Below, one piece after another: positions 1 through 12,632 of a stretch of DNA of 21,718 bases. The notes under the pieces were generated by a model. It had not been told where the DNA came from and ran no database searches. It saw only the letters and a list, made by a program, of their open reading frames with translations. How positions within the stretch are numbered: the stretch's first letter is position 1; the number at the start of each line of letters is the position of its first letter. Position numbers and translations under genes: made by a program. Source of the DNA: Bacillota bacterium (GTDB taxonomy: Bacteria > Bacillota > Bacilli > Alicyclobacillales > SLC66); assembly GCA_021821185.1 (NCBI GenBank), contig JAKACU010000028.1:1-21718 (forward strand), in the 5' to 3' direction.

Positions 1-195
1 TGCATAGGATTTTTCCACGTTAGTCACTTTGACGAGGACACGCTCACCCGGTAAAGCCTGCTCCACAAAAATCGTGAAGCCTTCAAATCGCGCAACTCCT
101 TCGCCGCGATAACCCAGGCGATCAATCGTTACTTCCAATTCCTGAAACACATGCACAGGAGATATGCGCGATGCCTTTTCATGAGTCTCCAACAT
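1..195 (-). CDS. rlmCD: 23S rRNA (uracil-5-)-methyltransferase, RlmD/RlmCD type (5' part, TRAM domain)
   Basis: Only the first 65 codons are in the window; the frame is still open at position 1. The product would methylate uracil (m5U) in 23S rRNA using SAM. What is visible is an N-terminal TRAM RNA-binding domain: after a short polar leader come an LGYRGEGVARFEGF-like segment, FVEQALPGE and VKVTNVEKSYA, the same pattern as the N-terminus of B. subtilis YefA/RlmCD. The catalytic SAM domain and any Fe-S cysteines lie outside the window. The ATG at 195 shares one base with the TGA stop of the upstream diacylglycerol kinase gene (TGATG), so translation is probably coupled. The dgkB-rlmCD order is as in B. 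subtilis. TRAM domains also occur in MiaB-type enzymes, but the length, start and context favour the RNA methyltransferase. Confidence 0.8.
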   Translation of the reverse strand, partial: MLETHEKASRISPVHVFQELEVTIDRLGYRGEGVARFEGFTIFVEQALPGERVLVKVTNVEKSYA

Positions 196-1121
196 CAATG
201 CTTCCTCTCATCAACAATAATAGACAGATGATGTTGCATCACCTGAATGCTTGTCGGTAATTCCCCACCATATTCACCATCAATATTGACGTCAACCATC
301 TCCGTGGACGATAGTCGTATCGAATTAGCATGAAAATACATCACGCGCTCGTCTGCCGTATGTTCGCCACGCAACCCAGCCGAAACCAAGCGAATCATAT
401 CACCAAGATTCGTCGGTTTGACCAGTAAAACATCAAATTGACCGTCATTAACTGATGCCAAAGGAGCAATGCGCTCAAATCCTGCTACCGAACGCGAATT
501 CGTGATGAGACACAGCATAGCCTGTCCATCATAAACATTTTCCGGTGACTCGACGCGCAAGTGGATTGGTCGAAGACCAGGCAACAATTCGAGGCCTTTC
601 ATATAGTAAGCAAGTTGCCCCAACATCGTTTTCATCTTACTTGGCACATCATAGGTGATTTCCGTCAACTTCCCACACGCAGCGATATTGACAAAGTAAC
701 GTTGCGCTTGCTCGGCACGATCCTTATTACCTAATTGAATACGTCCAAGATCAAGTGGAATCTCATAACGCTTTGCGATCAGTTTTGCTGCTTCTTCAAT
801 TTGAAATGGGATACCCAAAGCACGCGCCAAGTCATTGGTTGTTCCCGCTGGAATAATACCAAGCACAGGACGTGCCTGCACCTTGGCGAGGCCGCTGACC
901 ACTTCATTGACCGTGCCATCTCCACCGCACGCCACGACATACGCAAAGCCGTCCACTGCCGCCTCGACAGCCGCCATTTTCGCATCGCCTTCACCGCGCG
1001 TGGCATGGCAGGATGCTTCCAGTCCCGACTCTTCTAAAATGCGCAACACCTCAGCAAGCTTAGAGCGGAAGGCTTCCTTACCTGCTGTAGGATTATAGAT
1101 CAGGCGAATCTTTGGCCGCAC
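195..1121 (-). CDS. dgkB: Diacylglycerol kinase, DgkB/YerQ family
   Basis: A 308-aa lipid kinase of the DAGK catalytic superfamily. DgkB phosphorylates diacylglycerol released during lipoteichoic acid synthesis, returning it to phospholipid synthesis at the cytoplasmic face of the membrane. Visible motifs are the N-terminal IYNPTAG (residues 8-14), the nucleotide-binding GGDGTVNEV (66-74) and PAGTTNDLAR (91-100), the same signatures and order as B. subtilis YerQ. Length is close to the usual 300 aa. The start is GTG at 1121, preceded by an AAGGGGTGG Shine-Dalgarno site that begins in the gatB stop region 11 nt upstream. It overlaps the next gene by 1 nt. Neighbours gatB upstream and the rRNA methyltransferase downstream match B. 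subtilis. I see no terminator on either side, so it belongs to the gatCAB operon. A sphingosine or NAD kinase-like role is possible for the superfamily but less likely given the synteny. Confidence 0.9.
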   Translation of the reverse strand: MRPKIRLIYNPTAGKEAFRSKLAEVLRILEESGLEASCHATRGEGDAKMAAVEAAVDGFAYVVACGGDGTVNEVVSGLAKVQARPVLGIIPAGTTNDLARALGIPFQIEEAAKLIAKRYEIPLDLGRIQLGNKDRAEQAQRYFVNIAACGKLTEITYDVPSKMKTMLGQLAYYMKGLELLPGLRPIHLRVESPENVYDGQAMLCLITNSRSVAGFERIAPLASVNDGQFDVLLVKPTNLGDMIRLVSAGLRGEHTADERVMYFHANSIRLSSTEMVDVNIDGEYGGELPTSIQVMQHHLSIIVDERKH

Positions 1122-1132
1122 AGGTCCACCCC

Positions 1133-2560
1133 TTATCCTGTGATAAGCTCTTTCAAAATCTGATTGACCACTTGCGGATTGGCTTTACCCTTCGTTTCCT
1201 TCATCATCTGACCAACAAGAGAACCGATAGCTTTCTCCTTACCTGCTAACACATCCTGAACAGATTTAGGATTGTTCTCAATCACTTTTTGCGCGATCGT
1301 ACGTAACGCAGACTCATCCGAAATCTGGACAAGACCTTGTTCCTCAATCAAAATCTTTGCGTCTTTTCCCGTTTCAAGCATATCCTTAAAGACTGATTTG
1401 GCGATTTTCGTTGAAATCGTGCCATTATCGATCAAATCGATTAACTCGGCTAGTTGCATCGAGGAGATCGCAAAAGTTTCTATCGTCGCATCCGTTGTTT
1501 TTAAGTAACCTAAAACATCGCCCATGATCCAGTTACTCGCAACCTTCGGGTCTTTTACGCGTTTGGCCGTTTCGTCAAAAAACTCAGCTAACGGGCGATT
1601 CGCCGTTAACACACTGGCATCATAGTCAGGCAATCCATAGTCCTGAACGAAACGAGCACGTTTTTGCGCAGGCAATTCCGGAATTTCCGCCAAACATTCA
1701 GCAAGAAAACGATCGGAGACGACAATGCGCGGCAAATCAGGCTCCGGAAAATAACGGTAATCGTGTGCGTCTTCTTTTGAGCGCATAGAGATAGTCGACA
1801 TTGTCGATTCATCGAAACGCCGAGTCTCTTGCACGATCTTTTCGTTACGATATAACATGGCCTCCTGACGTTCTTGTTCAAACAAGAGACCACGTTCGAC
1901 ATGGCGAAAACTATTCATATTTTTGATTTCTGTCTTTGTACCCAATTCCTTTTGGCCAATCGGTCGCAGCGAAATATTTGCATCACAACGCAAGGATCCT
2001 TCTTCCATCTTACATTCGGACACAGCGCAATATTGCATGATCGCCTTAAGTTCCTCAAGATACAGCCGAGCCTCTTCTGCTGTTTTAATATCCGGTTCAC
2101 TAACAATCTCAATTAGCGGAATGCCGACTCGATTAAAGTCAACGTACGATGCATCACCAAAGACTGAGTGATTCAATTTGCCCGCATCTTCTTCAAGATG
2201 AACACGCGTGATGCCAATACGCCGTACTTGTCCCCCCACCTCGATATCGATATAGCCATGTTCACCGATCGGCTCATCGTATTGCGAGATTTGATAGGCT
2301 TTCGGACTATCAGGATAAAAATAATTTTTGCGATCGAATTTACTGTCTTTGCGCACTTCACAATGCAAAGCCATAGCGGCTTTCATTCCAAGTCGCAGAG
2401 CTTGTTCATTTAACACTGGCAAAACACCCGGGCTCCCCATGCACACAGGGCACACATGGGTATTTGGAGGAGCCCCAAACTCTGTTTCACAACCACAAAA
2501 TATCTTCGTTTTCGTCCCAAGTTCGACGTGAACTTCTAAACCAATAACAGTTTCATACAC
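1133..2560 (-). CDS. gatB: Asp-tRNA(Asn)/Glu-tRNA(Gln) amidotransferase subunit B
   Basis: A 475-aa GatB, the kinase and tRNA-binding subunit of GatCAB. It activates the side-chain carboxylate of mischarged Glu-tRNA(Gln) or Asp-tRNA(Asn) with ATP, and ammonia from GatA completes the amidation. The N-terminus has the GatB/PET112 signature (ETVIGLEVHVEL) and four cysteines (22, 24, 37, 40) placed to bind zinc. Further on are the conserved DFNRVGIPLIEIVSEPD, SMRSKEDAHDYRYFPEPDLP and the C-terminal YqeY-like tail (GSLVGQMMKETKGKANP). Length is typical. The start is GTG at 2560, 2 nt after the gatA stop, with an AGGAAGGAGG Shine-Dalgarno site at 2571-2580 inside the end of gatA, so the subunits are translationally coupled. 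Part of the tagO-gatC-gatA-gatB-dgkB operon. Confidence 0.97.
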   Translation of the reverse strand: MYETVIGLEVHVELGTKTKIFCGCETEFGAPPNTHVCPVCMGSPGVLPVLNEQALRLGMKAAMALHCEVRKDSKFDRKNYFYPDSPKAYQISQYDEPIGEHGYIDIEVGGQVRRIGITRVHLEEDAGKLNHSVFGDASYVDFNRVGIPLIEIVSEPDIKTAEEARLYLEELKAIMQYCAVSECKMEEGSLRCDANISLRPIGQKELGTKTEIKNMNSFRHVERGLLFEQERQEAMLYRNEKIVQETRRFDESTMSTISMRSKEDAHDYRYFPEPDLPRIVVSDRFLAECLAEIPELPAQKRARFVQDYGLPDYDASVLTANRPLAEFFDETAKRVKDPKVASNWIMGDVLGYLKTTDATIETFAISSMQLAELIDLIDNGTISTKIAKSVFKDMLETGKDAKILIEEQGLVQISDESALRTIAQKVIENNPKSVQDVLAGKEKAIGSLVGQMMKETKGKANPQVVNQILKELITG

Positions 2561-2562
2561 GG

Positions 2563-4038
2563 TTACTTCGCCTCCTTCCTATGAGCCGTACGTACTGCGG
2601 CAAAATCGACTGCCTTCTCATAAGCGTCGGCCACTTGCAATATCGTCTGCTCATCAAACATCTTACCGATAATTTGCAATCCAACAGGCAAGCCCTGTGA
2701 CAAACCACACGGCACGCTGATTGCTGGCAGGCCAGCAAGATTAACAGGGATCGTACACATATCGGTCATGTACATGGTGACAGGATCTTTCGTCTTTTCA
2801 CCAAGCAAAAACGCAGGAGTCGGTGTGGTCGGCGATACGATCACATCCACTTGTGAAAAAGCTTGTTCAAAATCTTGGCGAATCAACGTTCTCATTTTTT
2901 GTGCGCGCTTATAATAGGCGTCATAATAACCAGAGGACAAGGCATAGGTCCCGATCAAAATGCGTCGTTTAACCTCCCGGCCAAACCCTTCGCTTCGTGT
3001 TTTACTGTACATATCGAGGAGATTTTGTGCATTTTGTGAGCGATAGCCATACCGCACACCATCAAAGCGGGCCAAATTCGATGATGCTTCAGCTGGCGCC
3101 AACAGGTAGTAAGTTGCAATGGCATAATTGGTATGTGGCAGGCTAATTGGTTGAATCTCCGCACCGAGTTCCTTCAGCACTTTGACGGCCTCTTCTACAC
3201 GCTGACGTACCCCTTCATCCATCGCATCGGCGAAAAACTCCGGGGCCACACCAACTTTTAGACCGCGAATATCTCCCGTTAGTTTGGCACTAAAATCAGG
3301 CACATCTATGTGCGCTGATGTTGCATCATGGGTATCGGCCCCTGCGATGGCTTGAAGCACAATTGCCGCATCTTCAACTGAGTTGGTGATAGGACCGATC
3401 TGATCAAACGAAGACGCAAACGCCACAAGCCCGTACCGCGATACACGCCCATATGTCGGCTTAAGGCCAACTACGCCGCAAAAAGCGGACGGTTGACGAA
3501 TAGAACCACCCGTATCAGAACCAAGCGCGTAAGGAACCATACCAGCTGCCACCGCCGCTGCTGATCCGCCAGAAGATCCACCCGGCACATATTCTTTATG
3601 CCAAGGATTCTTTGTAGGAAAATAACTTGAATTCTCCGTCGATGATCCCATGGCGAATTCATCCATGTTCGCTTTTCCGACAAGTATCGCTCCAGCATCG
3701 TCGAGTTTTTGCGCTACCGTCGCTGTATAAGGTGGTATGTAACCTTCAAGAATTTTGCTTGCGCATGTGGTTTCGATACCTTCATAGCACATATTATCTT
3801 TTAAAGCATATGGGATCCCATCGAGCAAATGCTTTGGTGAAAATGCGTCTGCGATTGCTGCCTTTGTCGTTAAACGATCACGAGCAACAAGATCATTCAC
3901 GCGCAAGAACGCATTAATCTCACCATCCGCGTGTTCGATTCGCTCAAAACTTTCGTTAAGCAGCCTCTCAGGCGTTGTCGTCCCTGCACGTAGAGCCTCG
4001 TGAAGCTTTCGTATACCTTGTGAGAAATCGAGCACCAT
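2563..4038 (-). CDS. gatA: Asp-tRNA(Asn)/Glu-tRNA(Gln) amidotransferase subunit A (glutaminase)
   Basis: A 491-aa amidase-signature protein, the glutaminase subunit that releases ammonia from glutamine and channels it to GatB. The Ser-cisSer-Lys triad is visible: Lys80 in the LKDN segment, Ser155 in PGGSSGGSA, and the nucleophile Ser179 in [10 protein letters not shown]. The sequence between ([14 protein letters not shown]) is typical of bacterial GatA, and the length is normal. The ATG at 4038 overlaps the gatC stop by one base (TAATG), with GGAGG just upstream within the gatC end, so translation is coupled. GatA with GatC and GatB indicates that this organism makes Gln-tRNA(Gln), and perhaps Asn-tRNA(Asn), by the indirect route. 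No oddities seen. Confidence 0.97.
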   Translation of the reverse strand: MVLDFSQGIRKLHEALRAGTTTPERLLNESFERIEHADGEINAFLRVNDLVARDRLTTKAAIADAFSPKHLLDGIPYALKDNMCYEGIETTCASKILEGYIPPYTATVAQKLDDAGAILVGKANMDEFAMGSSTENSSYFPTKNPWHKEYVPGGSSGGSAAAVAAGMVPYALGSDTGGSIRQPSAFCGVVGLKPTYGRVSRYGLVAFASSFDQIGPITNSVEDAAIVLQAIAGADTHDATSAHIDVPDFSAKLTGDIRGLKVGVAPEFFADAMDEGVRQRVEEAVKVLKELGAEIQPISLPHTNYAIATYYLLAPAEASSNLARFDGVRYGYRSQNAQNLLDMYSKTRSEGFGREVKRRILIGTYALSSGYYDAYYKRAQKMRTLIRQDFEQAFSQVDVIVSPTTPTPAFLLGEKTKDPVTMYMTDMCTIPVNLAGLPAISVPCGLSQGLPVGLQIIGKMFDEQTILQVADAYEKAVDFAAVRTAHRKEAK

Positions 4039-4328
4039 TAACCCTCCATTATCGCCGGAACTTTAAATTGCTGGTCTTCTGCGTCGGGAGCATTTTTCAA
4101 TACAACGTCTGGAGGCAAGGATACATGGGGTTCATCCTTGCGAAAAACCGCGTGTTGTCCCGACACATGGCTCATCGGTTCCACAGCATCTAAATCCACT
4201 TCTTGCAATTGACTTGCGTAATCAAGAATGGCACTAAGTTCTTCAGCTAATTCTGCTTTTTCTTGCTCGGACAAATCAAGTCGTGCCAAACGCGCCACAT
4301 GATCGACATCTGCTTTGGATAACGTCAT
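4038..4328 (-). CDS. gatC: Asp-tRNA(Asn)/Glu-tRNA(Gln) amidotransferase subunit C
   Basis: A 96-aa GatC, the small clamp that wraps around GatA and GatB and stabilises the complex. It shows the family pattern: an N-terminal helix with [17 protein letters not shown], then [18 protein letters not shown], and the late conserved segment [19 protein letters not shown] ending in QFKVP. The ATG at 4328 is preceded by GAGGAGGAAGTTGT, a strong ribosome binding site. It overlaps gatA by 1 nt. It begins 42 nt after the tagO stop. I see no terminator and no clear promoter in that gap, so it is probably co-transcribed with tagO. Confidence 0.96.
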   Translation of the reverse strand: MTLSKADVDHVARLARLDLSEQEKAELAEELSAILDYASQLQEVDLDAVEPMSHVSGQHAVFRKDEPHVSLPPDVVLKNAPDAEDQQFKVPAIMEG

Positions 4329-4370
4329 ACAACTTCCTCCTCAATCAAACGTATCAACGTCTGTCTATAT

Positions 4371-5330
4371 TCAGCCTTGTCCTTTAACCGCTAACAAAAT
4401 AACAATAGACGCTAAAGAAAAGCATATACCTAATAGATATAAAAAAGTTACCGTCTGTTTTTGCGACAATCCCGAATCGATCAAACGATGAAATGTGTGC
4501 CCTTTATCCGCAACATAGATCGGACGATTTTCCCGAAAGCGTCGAATAATGACGTAAAATGCGTCCATAATAGGGACGCCAAGAGCAAATACCGGTATAG
4601 CAACAGAGACTAATGTCGCTGATTTAAAAGCGCCATCAACCGCAATCGCTGCTAGCACATAGCCTAGAAACGTTGCACCGGCATCACCCATAAAGATTCG
4701 TGCAGGATGAAAGTTGTGGCGCAAAAACCCTAACGACGTTCCGACTAAAATCACAGACAGCATGGCCATGGCTGGCAACCCTTTAACTAAAGCAATCAAA
4801 AAGAGTGTCGTCGATGAGATTGCCGCGATCCCAGCTGCCAACCCGTCCACACCATCAAGAAAGTTCATCATGTTAGTAATACCAACAACCCAGATTATCG
4901 TAGTGATATAGCGTAACCACATCGGAAAAGTCACAAAAGCACCATGCTCAAAAGGAATGTTTATTCCTTGAATCGTGATATTAAAAAAAGGCAGCATGCT
5001 AGCAGCCACGATCTGGATGAGAAACTTTGGCCATGCTGGCAAATCACGTTTTCTTGTCTTATAAAAATCGTCGATAATACCGATCAGAAAAATGATCAAC
5101 CCACCAAGCGCAAGTCCCCAGTATTCTTGTGATCGATGGGTAAATACACCTGCCGTAATGACAAATCCGGCGTAGATAGCGACTCCACCAAGCAATGGAA
5201 TCGGGGATTTGTGAATCTTACGTTGGTTTGGCATATCGACAAAACCCGTCTTCATGGCCAGCTTTTGAACGAATGGCACCGTTAGAAAAACCAGCAAAAA
5301 ACTGAAGACGAAAGCCAGCAAATACAACAT
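4371..5330 (-). CDS. tagO: UDP-GlcNAc:undecaprenyl-phosphate GlcNAc-1-phosphate transferase (TagO/WecA/MraY family)
   Basis: An integral membrane enzyme of 319 aa that would load GlcNAc-1-P onto undecaprenyl phosphate, the first step of wall teichoic acid or other surface glycopolymer synthesis. About ten or eleven hydrophobic segments are visible. Family motifs are present: NQRKIHKSPIPLLGG (35-49), the catalytic Asp pair in GIIDDFYKTR (84-93), NMMNFLDGVDGLAAG (153-167), FMGDAGATFLG (213-223) and GHTFHRL (277-283). The frame is open 88 codons further upstream to 5594, but that extension lacks family similarity. The ATG at 5330 has GGGGAGG eight bases upstream, and the protein then begins directly with its first membrane helix (MLYLLAFVFSFLLVF). 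MraY itself is less likely because MraY is normally in the mur/dcw cluster and the polar loops here are WecA/TagO-like. The exact glycopolymer made is unknown. Confidence 0.9.
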   Translation of the reverse strand: MLYLLAFVFSFLLVFLTVPFVQKLAMKTGFVDMPNQRKIHKSPIPLLGGVAIYAGFVITAGVFTHRSQEYWGLALGGLIIFLIGIIDDFYKTRKRDLPAWPKFLIQIVAASMLPFFNITIQGINIPFEHGAFVTFPMWLRYITTIIWVVGITNMMNFLDGVDGLAAGIAAISSTTLFLIALVKGLPAMAMLSVILVGTSLGFLRHNFHPARIFMGDAGATFLGYVLAAIAVDGAFKSATLVSVAIPVFALGVPIMDAFYVIIRRFRENRPIYVADKGHTFHRLIDSGLSQKQTVTFLYLLGICFSLASIVILLAVKGQG

Positions 5331-5366
5331 TGCTAAAGCCTCCCCATGATGATCAAAGCCGTTGTT

Positions 5367-5375
5367 AGTATACCA
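5367..5375 (-). promoter_or_regulatory. Extended -10 promoter of tagO-gatCAB operon
   Basis: On the minus strand the sequence TGGTATACT gives an extended -10 element (TGn followed by TATACT, five of six matches to TATAAT). It would start transcription near 5360, about 30 nt before the tagO ATG. No good -35 hexamer is visible, as is common with extended -10 promoters. Call by eye only. Confidence 0.45.
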
Positions 5376-5474
5376 AATATGGCATCGGGAGAAAACGAAT
5401 TCGTTCGTCACCCGTTCTGTTCGCCTGTTTGCCGACATAAAATCATAAGGAGACAAACTGGAAGAGGGATGCCT

Positions 5475-5612
5475 ATGAACTGGTGGGCAGCGGTCGAAGT
5501 GATCACGATACCGCTGGCATTTCTCGTTGGGCGATACTCGAGACGCTATCATGTCATTCGTATTAAACGCCACTATCGCCAAGATGTTGGCCATTATATT
5601 CGCGGCCGTTAA
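5475..5612 (+). CDS. Possible single-pass basic membrane microprotein (hypothetical)
   Basis: A 45-codon reading frame in the 320-nt gap between ligA and tagO, on the opposite strand to both. The ATG at 5475 has GGAAGAGGG at 5460-5468, six bases upstream, a good Shine-Dalgarno match. An in-frame ATG at 5469 directly abuts that site and is a poorer start. The product would have an N-terminal hydrophobic segment (NWWAAVEVITIPLAFLVG, residues 2-19) and a strongly basic tail rich in Arg, His and Tyr (about residues 20-45), a topology expected to anchor with the positive tail in the cytoplasm. A long hairpin begins 16 nt after the TAA stop and could end its transcript. I do not recognise a family, and there is no clear sigma-A promoter (a TAAAAT at 5438-5443 is the best -10 guess). 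It could be a chance ORF. Confidence 0.4.
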   Translation: MNWWAAVEVITIPLAFLVGRYSRRYHVIRIKRHYRQDVGHYIRGR

Positions 5613-5627
5613 GTAAAGCGATCAATT

Positions 5628-9875
<4,248 letters not shown>

Positions 9876-11029
9876 ACTTTGTCACCAACTCTTTCTCTTG
9901 TAACCGCACTTTTTGAGCAGCCGCCTCGACATCATTTGCGAGAGCCAAGATGTGTCCCATCTTGCGATCGGCTCGTGCCTGTTGCTTACCGTAATAAAAA
10001 ATAGTCACGTCATTTACTAAGGGGGTTATAAACCCTGGACTCGTATAGGGTTGCTCATTGGTCTTTAAAAACATATCGCCAAGTATATTCATCATGGCTG
10101 CAGGCTGTTGTTCTGTAGAGCCTAGCTCTAGACCTGCCATCGCACGGCACAATTGCGCAAATTGACTAGTGACTGCGGAAACCTGCGTATGATGACCAGA
10201 ATTATGAGGACGCGGTGCCAATTCATTGACAAGCACTCTACCGTCTTTGGCATAAAACATTTCTACGGTAAGCAAGCCTACCAACGAACAAGCTTTGGCG
10301 ATTTGTCGAGCAATGTCTGTAGCTTCTTTTTGCACCTCCAAGGGTAACGTAGAAGGTGCCTTAGAAAGATGGAGTATATGGTGCCGATGTTCATTATCAA
10401 TCACCGCATACGTTGTCACATGCCCATGCTGATCACCCGCTACGATCACGGACATCTCCCGTTCAAACTCGATCCATTCCTCAACCACGCAAGGAACAGA
10501 ACCAAGGGACACAAACGCTAAAGGAGCCTGCAAAGCATCGTCGATGCGGACCTGGCCTTTGCCGTCATATCCCTGTTCCGCTGTCTTCATAACGCACGGA
10601 ATGCCAACTTGCGTTATAGAAGCCGCGATATCTTCTTTCGTGTGAACGACACCAATCCGCGGTGTCGGGATAGCATGTTGTAAAAGAAATGCACGTTCAC
10701 GTATCCGATTTTGAGCCATGTAGAGGACATCAGGATGCGGAAAGGCGGGCGTGTATTGTGCTGCAGCGCGCACACCATCGATGGGCAATAACTCCGTATC
10801 GTAAGTAACAGCATCGACAGATCGAGCAAACTCCATCAACCGCTCGGTATCTTCTAAGTCACCAATCCACACTTGATCAGCCACCAGTGCCGCTGGATTA
10901 AAACGATCACTAGCATAAACGTGCATCGTAAAACCCATGGCTTGTCCCGCAAGACAAGTCATTTGCGCAAGCTGACCATCACCTAAAATACCAAGCATTT
11001 TTTTAACCATAGTTACCTCCAACGCCAAT

Positions 11030-11515
11030 TTACTCGTCGATCGTAGCTTGTAACACATCTTGCGTTTGGGTCTCGCGATAAACCTCAAGTCGTTTAGCCA
11101 TATCATCATCAAAGATAGAGAGCATTTGCAAGGCGAGTAGCGCTGCATTTTTTGCCCCCGCAACGCCAATGGCCACCGTGGCTACCGGAATTCCGGCTGG
11201 CATCTGCACAATCGACAATAAGCTATCCATACCTTGCAAAGCTTTGCTTTGTACGGGTACGCCAATAACTGGCAAGGTCGTCATGGCGGCCACCATACCT
11301 GGCAAATGAGCCGCACCCCCGGCCCCAGCAATAATCACTTGAATTCCACGTGTACGAGCTGTTTTAGCATAATCATAAAGTTTTTCCGGTGTCCGGTGTG
11401 CTGACACGACTTGCACCTCAAAGGGCACAGAAAAGGACCGCAAGAGCTCGGTTGTATGACGCATCGTTTCATAATCCGATTTACTTCCCATAATGACACC
11501 AATACGTACTTGCAC
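11030..11515 (-). CDS. purE: N5-carboxyaminoimidazole ribonucleotide mutase PurE (class I)
   Basis: A 161-aa class I PurE that converts N5-CAIR to CAIR, partner of PurK. The active-site motif GSKSDYETM (10-18), the catalytic His40 in SAHRTP, and the [14 protein letters not shown] loop are all present. The presence of purK next door also indicates class I. The frame is open upstream to 11575, but the GTG at 11515 gives the normal N-terminus ([14 protein letters not shown]) and has GGGGTGA five bases upstream. First gene of the purE-purK-pcrA-ligA operon; a possible promoter lies just upstream (11546-11575). Confidence 0.96.
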   Translation of the reverse strand: MQVRIGVIMGSKSDYETMRHTTELLRSFSVPFEVQVVSAHRTPEKLYDYAKTARTRGIQVIIAGAGGAAHLPGMVAAMTTLPVIGVPVQSKALQGMDSLLSIVQMPAGIPVATVAIGVAGAKNAALLALQMLSIFDDDMAKRLEVYRETQTQDVLQATIDE

Positions 11516-11545
11516 AGTAGTCACCCCGAAACGTGATATACCTCT

Positions 11546-11575
11546 ACTATACCTGATTGGTTTTCGAAGTAACAA
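11546..11575 (-). promoter_or_regulatory. Candidate sigma-A promoter of purE-purK-pcrA-ligA
   Basis: Minus strand: TTGTTA (11570-11575), an 18-nt spacer, and TATAGT (11546-11551). It would start near 11539, giving a leader of about 25 nt before the purE GTG. I saw no purine riboswitch and no well-spaced PurR box pair. Confidence 0.45.
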
Positions 11576-11759
11576 TAAAAAGCCGATCCTTAAGGGAAAA
11601 CACGCGAAGAGGCAATGCGCCAGATTGTCGTAACCATACTCCGTAAGCTCTCAAGGTAACGTTGCAAAACAGCCTTGATGATGTTATAGGATTGCTCAAT
11701 GCCCGGACATCCTGTGTAGGCTTCCCTATGTCACAAACAATTCACTCGCAAATTGGAAC
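11576..11759. other. Intergenic stretch between purE promoter and tRNA terminator
   Basis: No gene is supported here. On the minus strand one frame is open from 11730 to the TAA at 11590 and would encode 46 residues with amphipathic character (for example [19 protein letters not shown]). It has no convincing start codon or ribosome binding site. It might be a relic of a longer gene or chance. No riboswitch, repeat or long hairpin was seen. Confidence 0.35.
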
Positions 11760-11804
11760 AAAAAAACCACGTTTTCCCTGAGACAAGTATCAGGAAAAAC
11801 GTGG
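11760..11804 (-). terminator. Strong intrinsic terminator after tRNA-Pro
   Basis: Minus strand: CCACGTTTTTCCTGA (11790-11804) pairs with TCAGGGAAAACGTGG (11767-11781), 15 pairs with one G-T pair and an 8-nt loop, followed directly by seven T. It lies 42 nt past the tRNA 3' end and closes the zur-yerC-pcrB-tRNA unit, separating it from purE. Confidence 0.93.
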
Positions 11805-11846
11805 CCGCGACTCTATGAAAACGTGCAACCTGCGCAGTTATAGCTT

Positions 11847-11923
11847 TGGTCGGAATGACAGGATTCGAACCTGCGGCCTCACGGTCCCGAACCGTGCGCT
11901 CTACCAAGCTGAGCTACATTCCG
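11847..11923 (-). tRNA. tRNA-Pro (anticodon CGG)
   Basis: A 77-nt tRNA with the CCA end encoded (TGG at 11847-11849 on the plus strand). The acceptor stem CGGAATG pairs with CATTCCG, the D arm contains AGCTCAGCTTGGTAGAGC, the anticodon stem CACGG/CCGTG encloses loop TTCGGGA with anticodon CGG (codon CCG), and the T arm is CAGG-TTCGAAT-CCTG. The 5' end is 13 nt after the pcrB stop, on the same strand. It appears to have its own promoter inside the end of pcrB and a strong terminator 42 nt downstream. proS, whose product charges it, lies about 2.4 kb away on the other strand. Confidence 0.97.
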
Positions 11924-11935
11924 ATAACGAGACAT

Positions 11936-11965
11936 ACTATACCATCTTTGGCGCCGATACGTCAA
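11936..11965 (-). promoter_or_regulatory. Promoter of tRNA-Pro, overlapping the pcrB stop
   Basis: Minus strand: TTGACG (11960-11965, five of six matches), an 18-nt spacer, and TATAGT (11936-11941, five of six). The predicted start is near 11929, six or so bases before the tRNA 5' end at 11923. The TAG stop of pcrB is part of the -10 hexamer. Confidence 0.7.
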
Positions 11966-12626
11966 ACACGCCACAAGGATTACTGTACAAAGCATTGCCA
12001 ACGACGACGGTGGATGCGACAGACAGAAACTGATCCAACTGTTCATAAGAGGCAATTCCGCCACCATAAAACACCTGCACAGAAGGTAGATGCGTACGCA
12101 AACGTGCCACGAGGCCATCATCGCCAAGCCGTCCGCTATATTCGATATAGAGCGCCTTTAATCCGCACAGCTTGACACCATACTCTGCTAATGCCAACAC
12201 ATCATAGAAATCCCGTGGAATGTCTGCTTTTGTTTTTTGACCAACAGCACAATCGCCATGCATCACAATATAGCCTAACGCCAACAAATGATTCCACGAT
12301 ATCTGTTCTCTATAGCGCCGTAACGCCTGTATGTGTCCCCGAGCCAGATAGTCAACGTCAGTTGCGTTAAGAACAACGGGCACCAAGTACCCATCCACAC
12401 CAAAGGCAACCGCTTGTCCATCAGAGATTTCTTGCCACACAGGTATTCTTATACGGCGCCGACGAAGGGCTAAAGCCAGATCCGTCGTGTTTTCCCTTGT
12501 CACACCGCTTGTACCGCCTAAAACGATCGCATCAAAAGGGCTATGAATCACGACTTGCAACAAATCATCACTATGGTTTCGTTCAGGATCAAGCTTAGCT
12601 ACACATCGCCAAGATTGAATAGTCAC
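11937..12626 (-). CDS. pcrB: Heptaprenylglyceryl phosphate synthase PcrB
   Basis: A 229-aa TIM-barrel prenyltransferase that joins heptaprenyl diphosphate to sn-glycerol-1-phosphate, making an archaeal-type ether lipid found in Bacillales. Recognisable positions shared with B. subtilis PcrB are VAKLDP (9-14), IVLGGTSGVT (34-43), LVPVVLNA (81-88), YIEYSGRLGD (160-169), VFYGGGI (185-191) and VVVGNALY (207-214), the last two binding the phosphate. Length matches the family (about 228). The start is GTG at 12626, 6 nt after the yerC stop, with GGTGAGGA upstream formed by the yerC stop region. yerC-pcrB order is as in B. subtilis, but pcrA does not follow directly: tRNA-Pro and purEK intervene. 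The stop TAG lies in the tRNA promoter. Confidence 0.93.
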   Translation of the reverse strand: MTIQSWRCVAKLDPERNHSDDLLQVVIHSPFDAIVLGGTSGVTRENTTDLALALRRRRIRIPVWQEISDGQAVAFGVDGYLVPVVLNATDVDYLARGHIQALRRYREQISWNHLLALGYIVMHGDCAVGQKTKADIPRDFYDVLALAEYGVKLCGLKALYIEYSGRLGDDGLVARLRTHLPSVQVFYGGGIASYEQLDQFLSVASTVVVGNALYSNPCGVFDVSAPKMV

Positions 12627-12632
12627 ATGTCC

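Noticed and set aside
5331..5594. N-terminal extension of TagO by 88 residues
   Set aside because: It lacks membrane or family sequence and covers the predicted promoter; the ATG at 5330 has a strong ribosome site.
11011..11169. PurK N-terminal extension
   Set aside because: It overlaps the end of purE in another frame; the ATG at 11010 has GGAGG and matches the family start.
11527..11566. CGAA and TTCG half-sites near purE as a PurR box pair
   Set aside because: They are 32 nt apart rather than about 16-17, and the flanking bases do not fit the consensus.
11815..12175. Plus-strand ORFs across the tRNA with a GFEPAASRSRTV- or RIRTCGLTVPNR-like peptide
   Set aside because: This is the antisense translation of tRNA-Pro, a common annotation artefact, and the rest is the shadow of pcrB.
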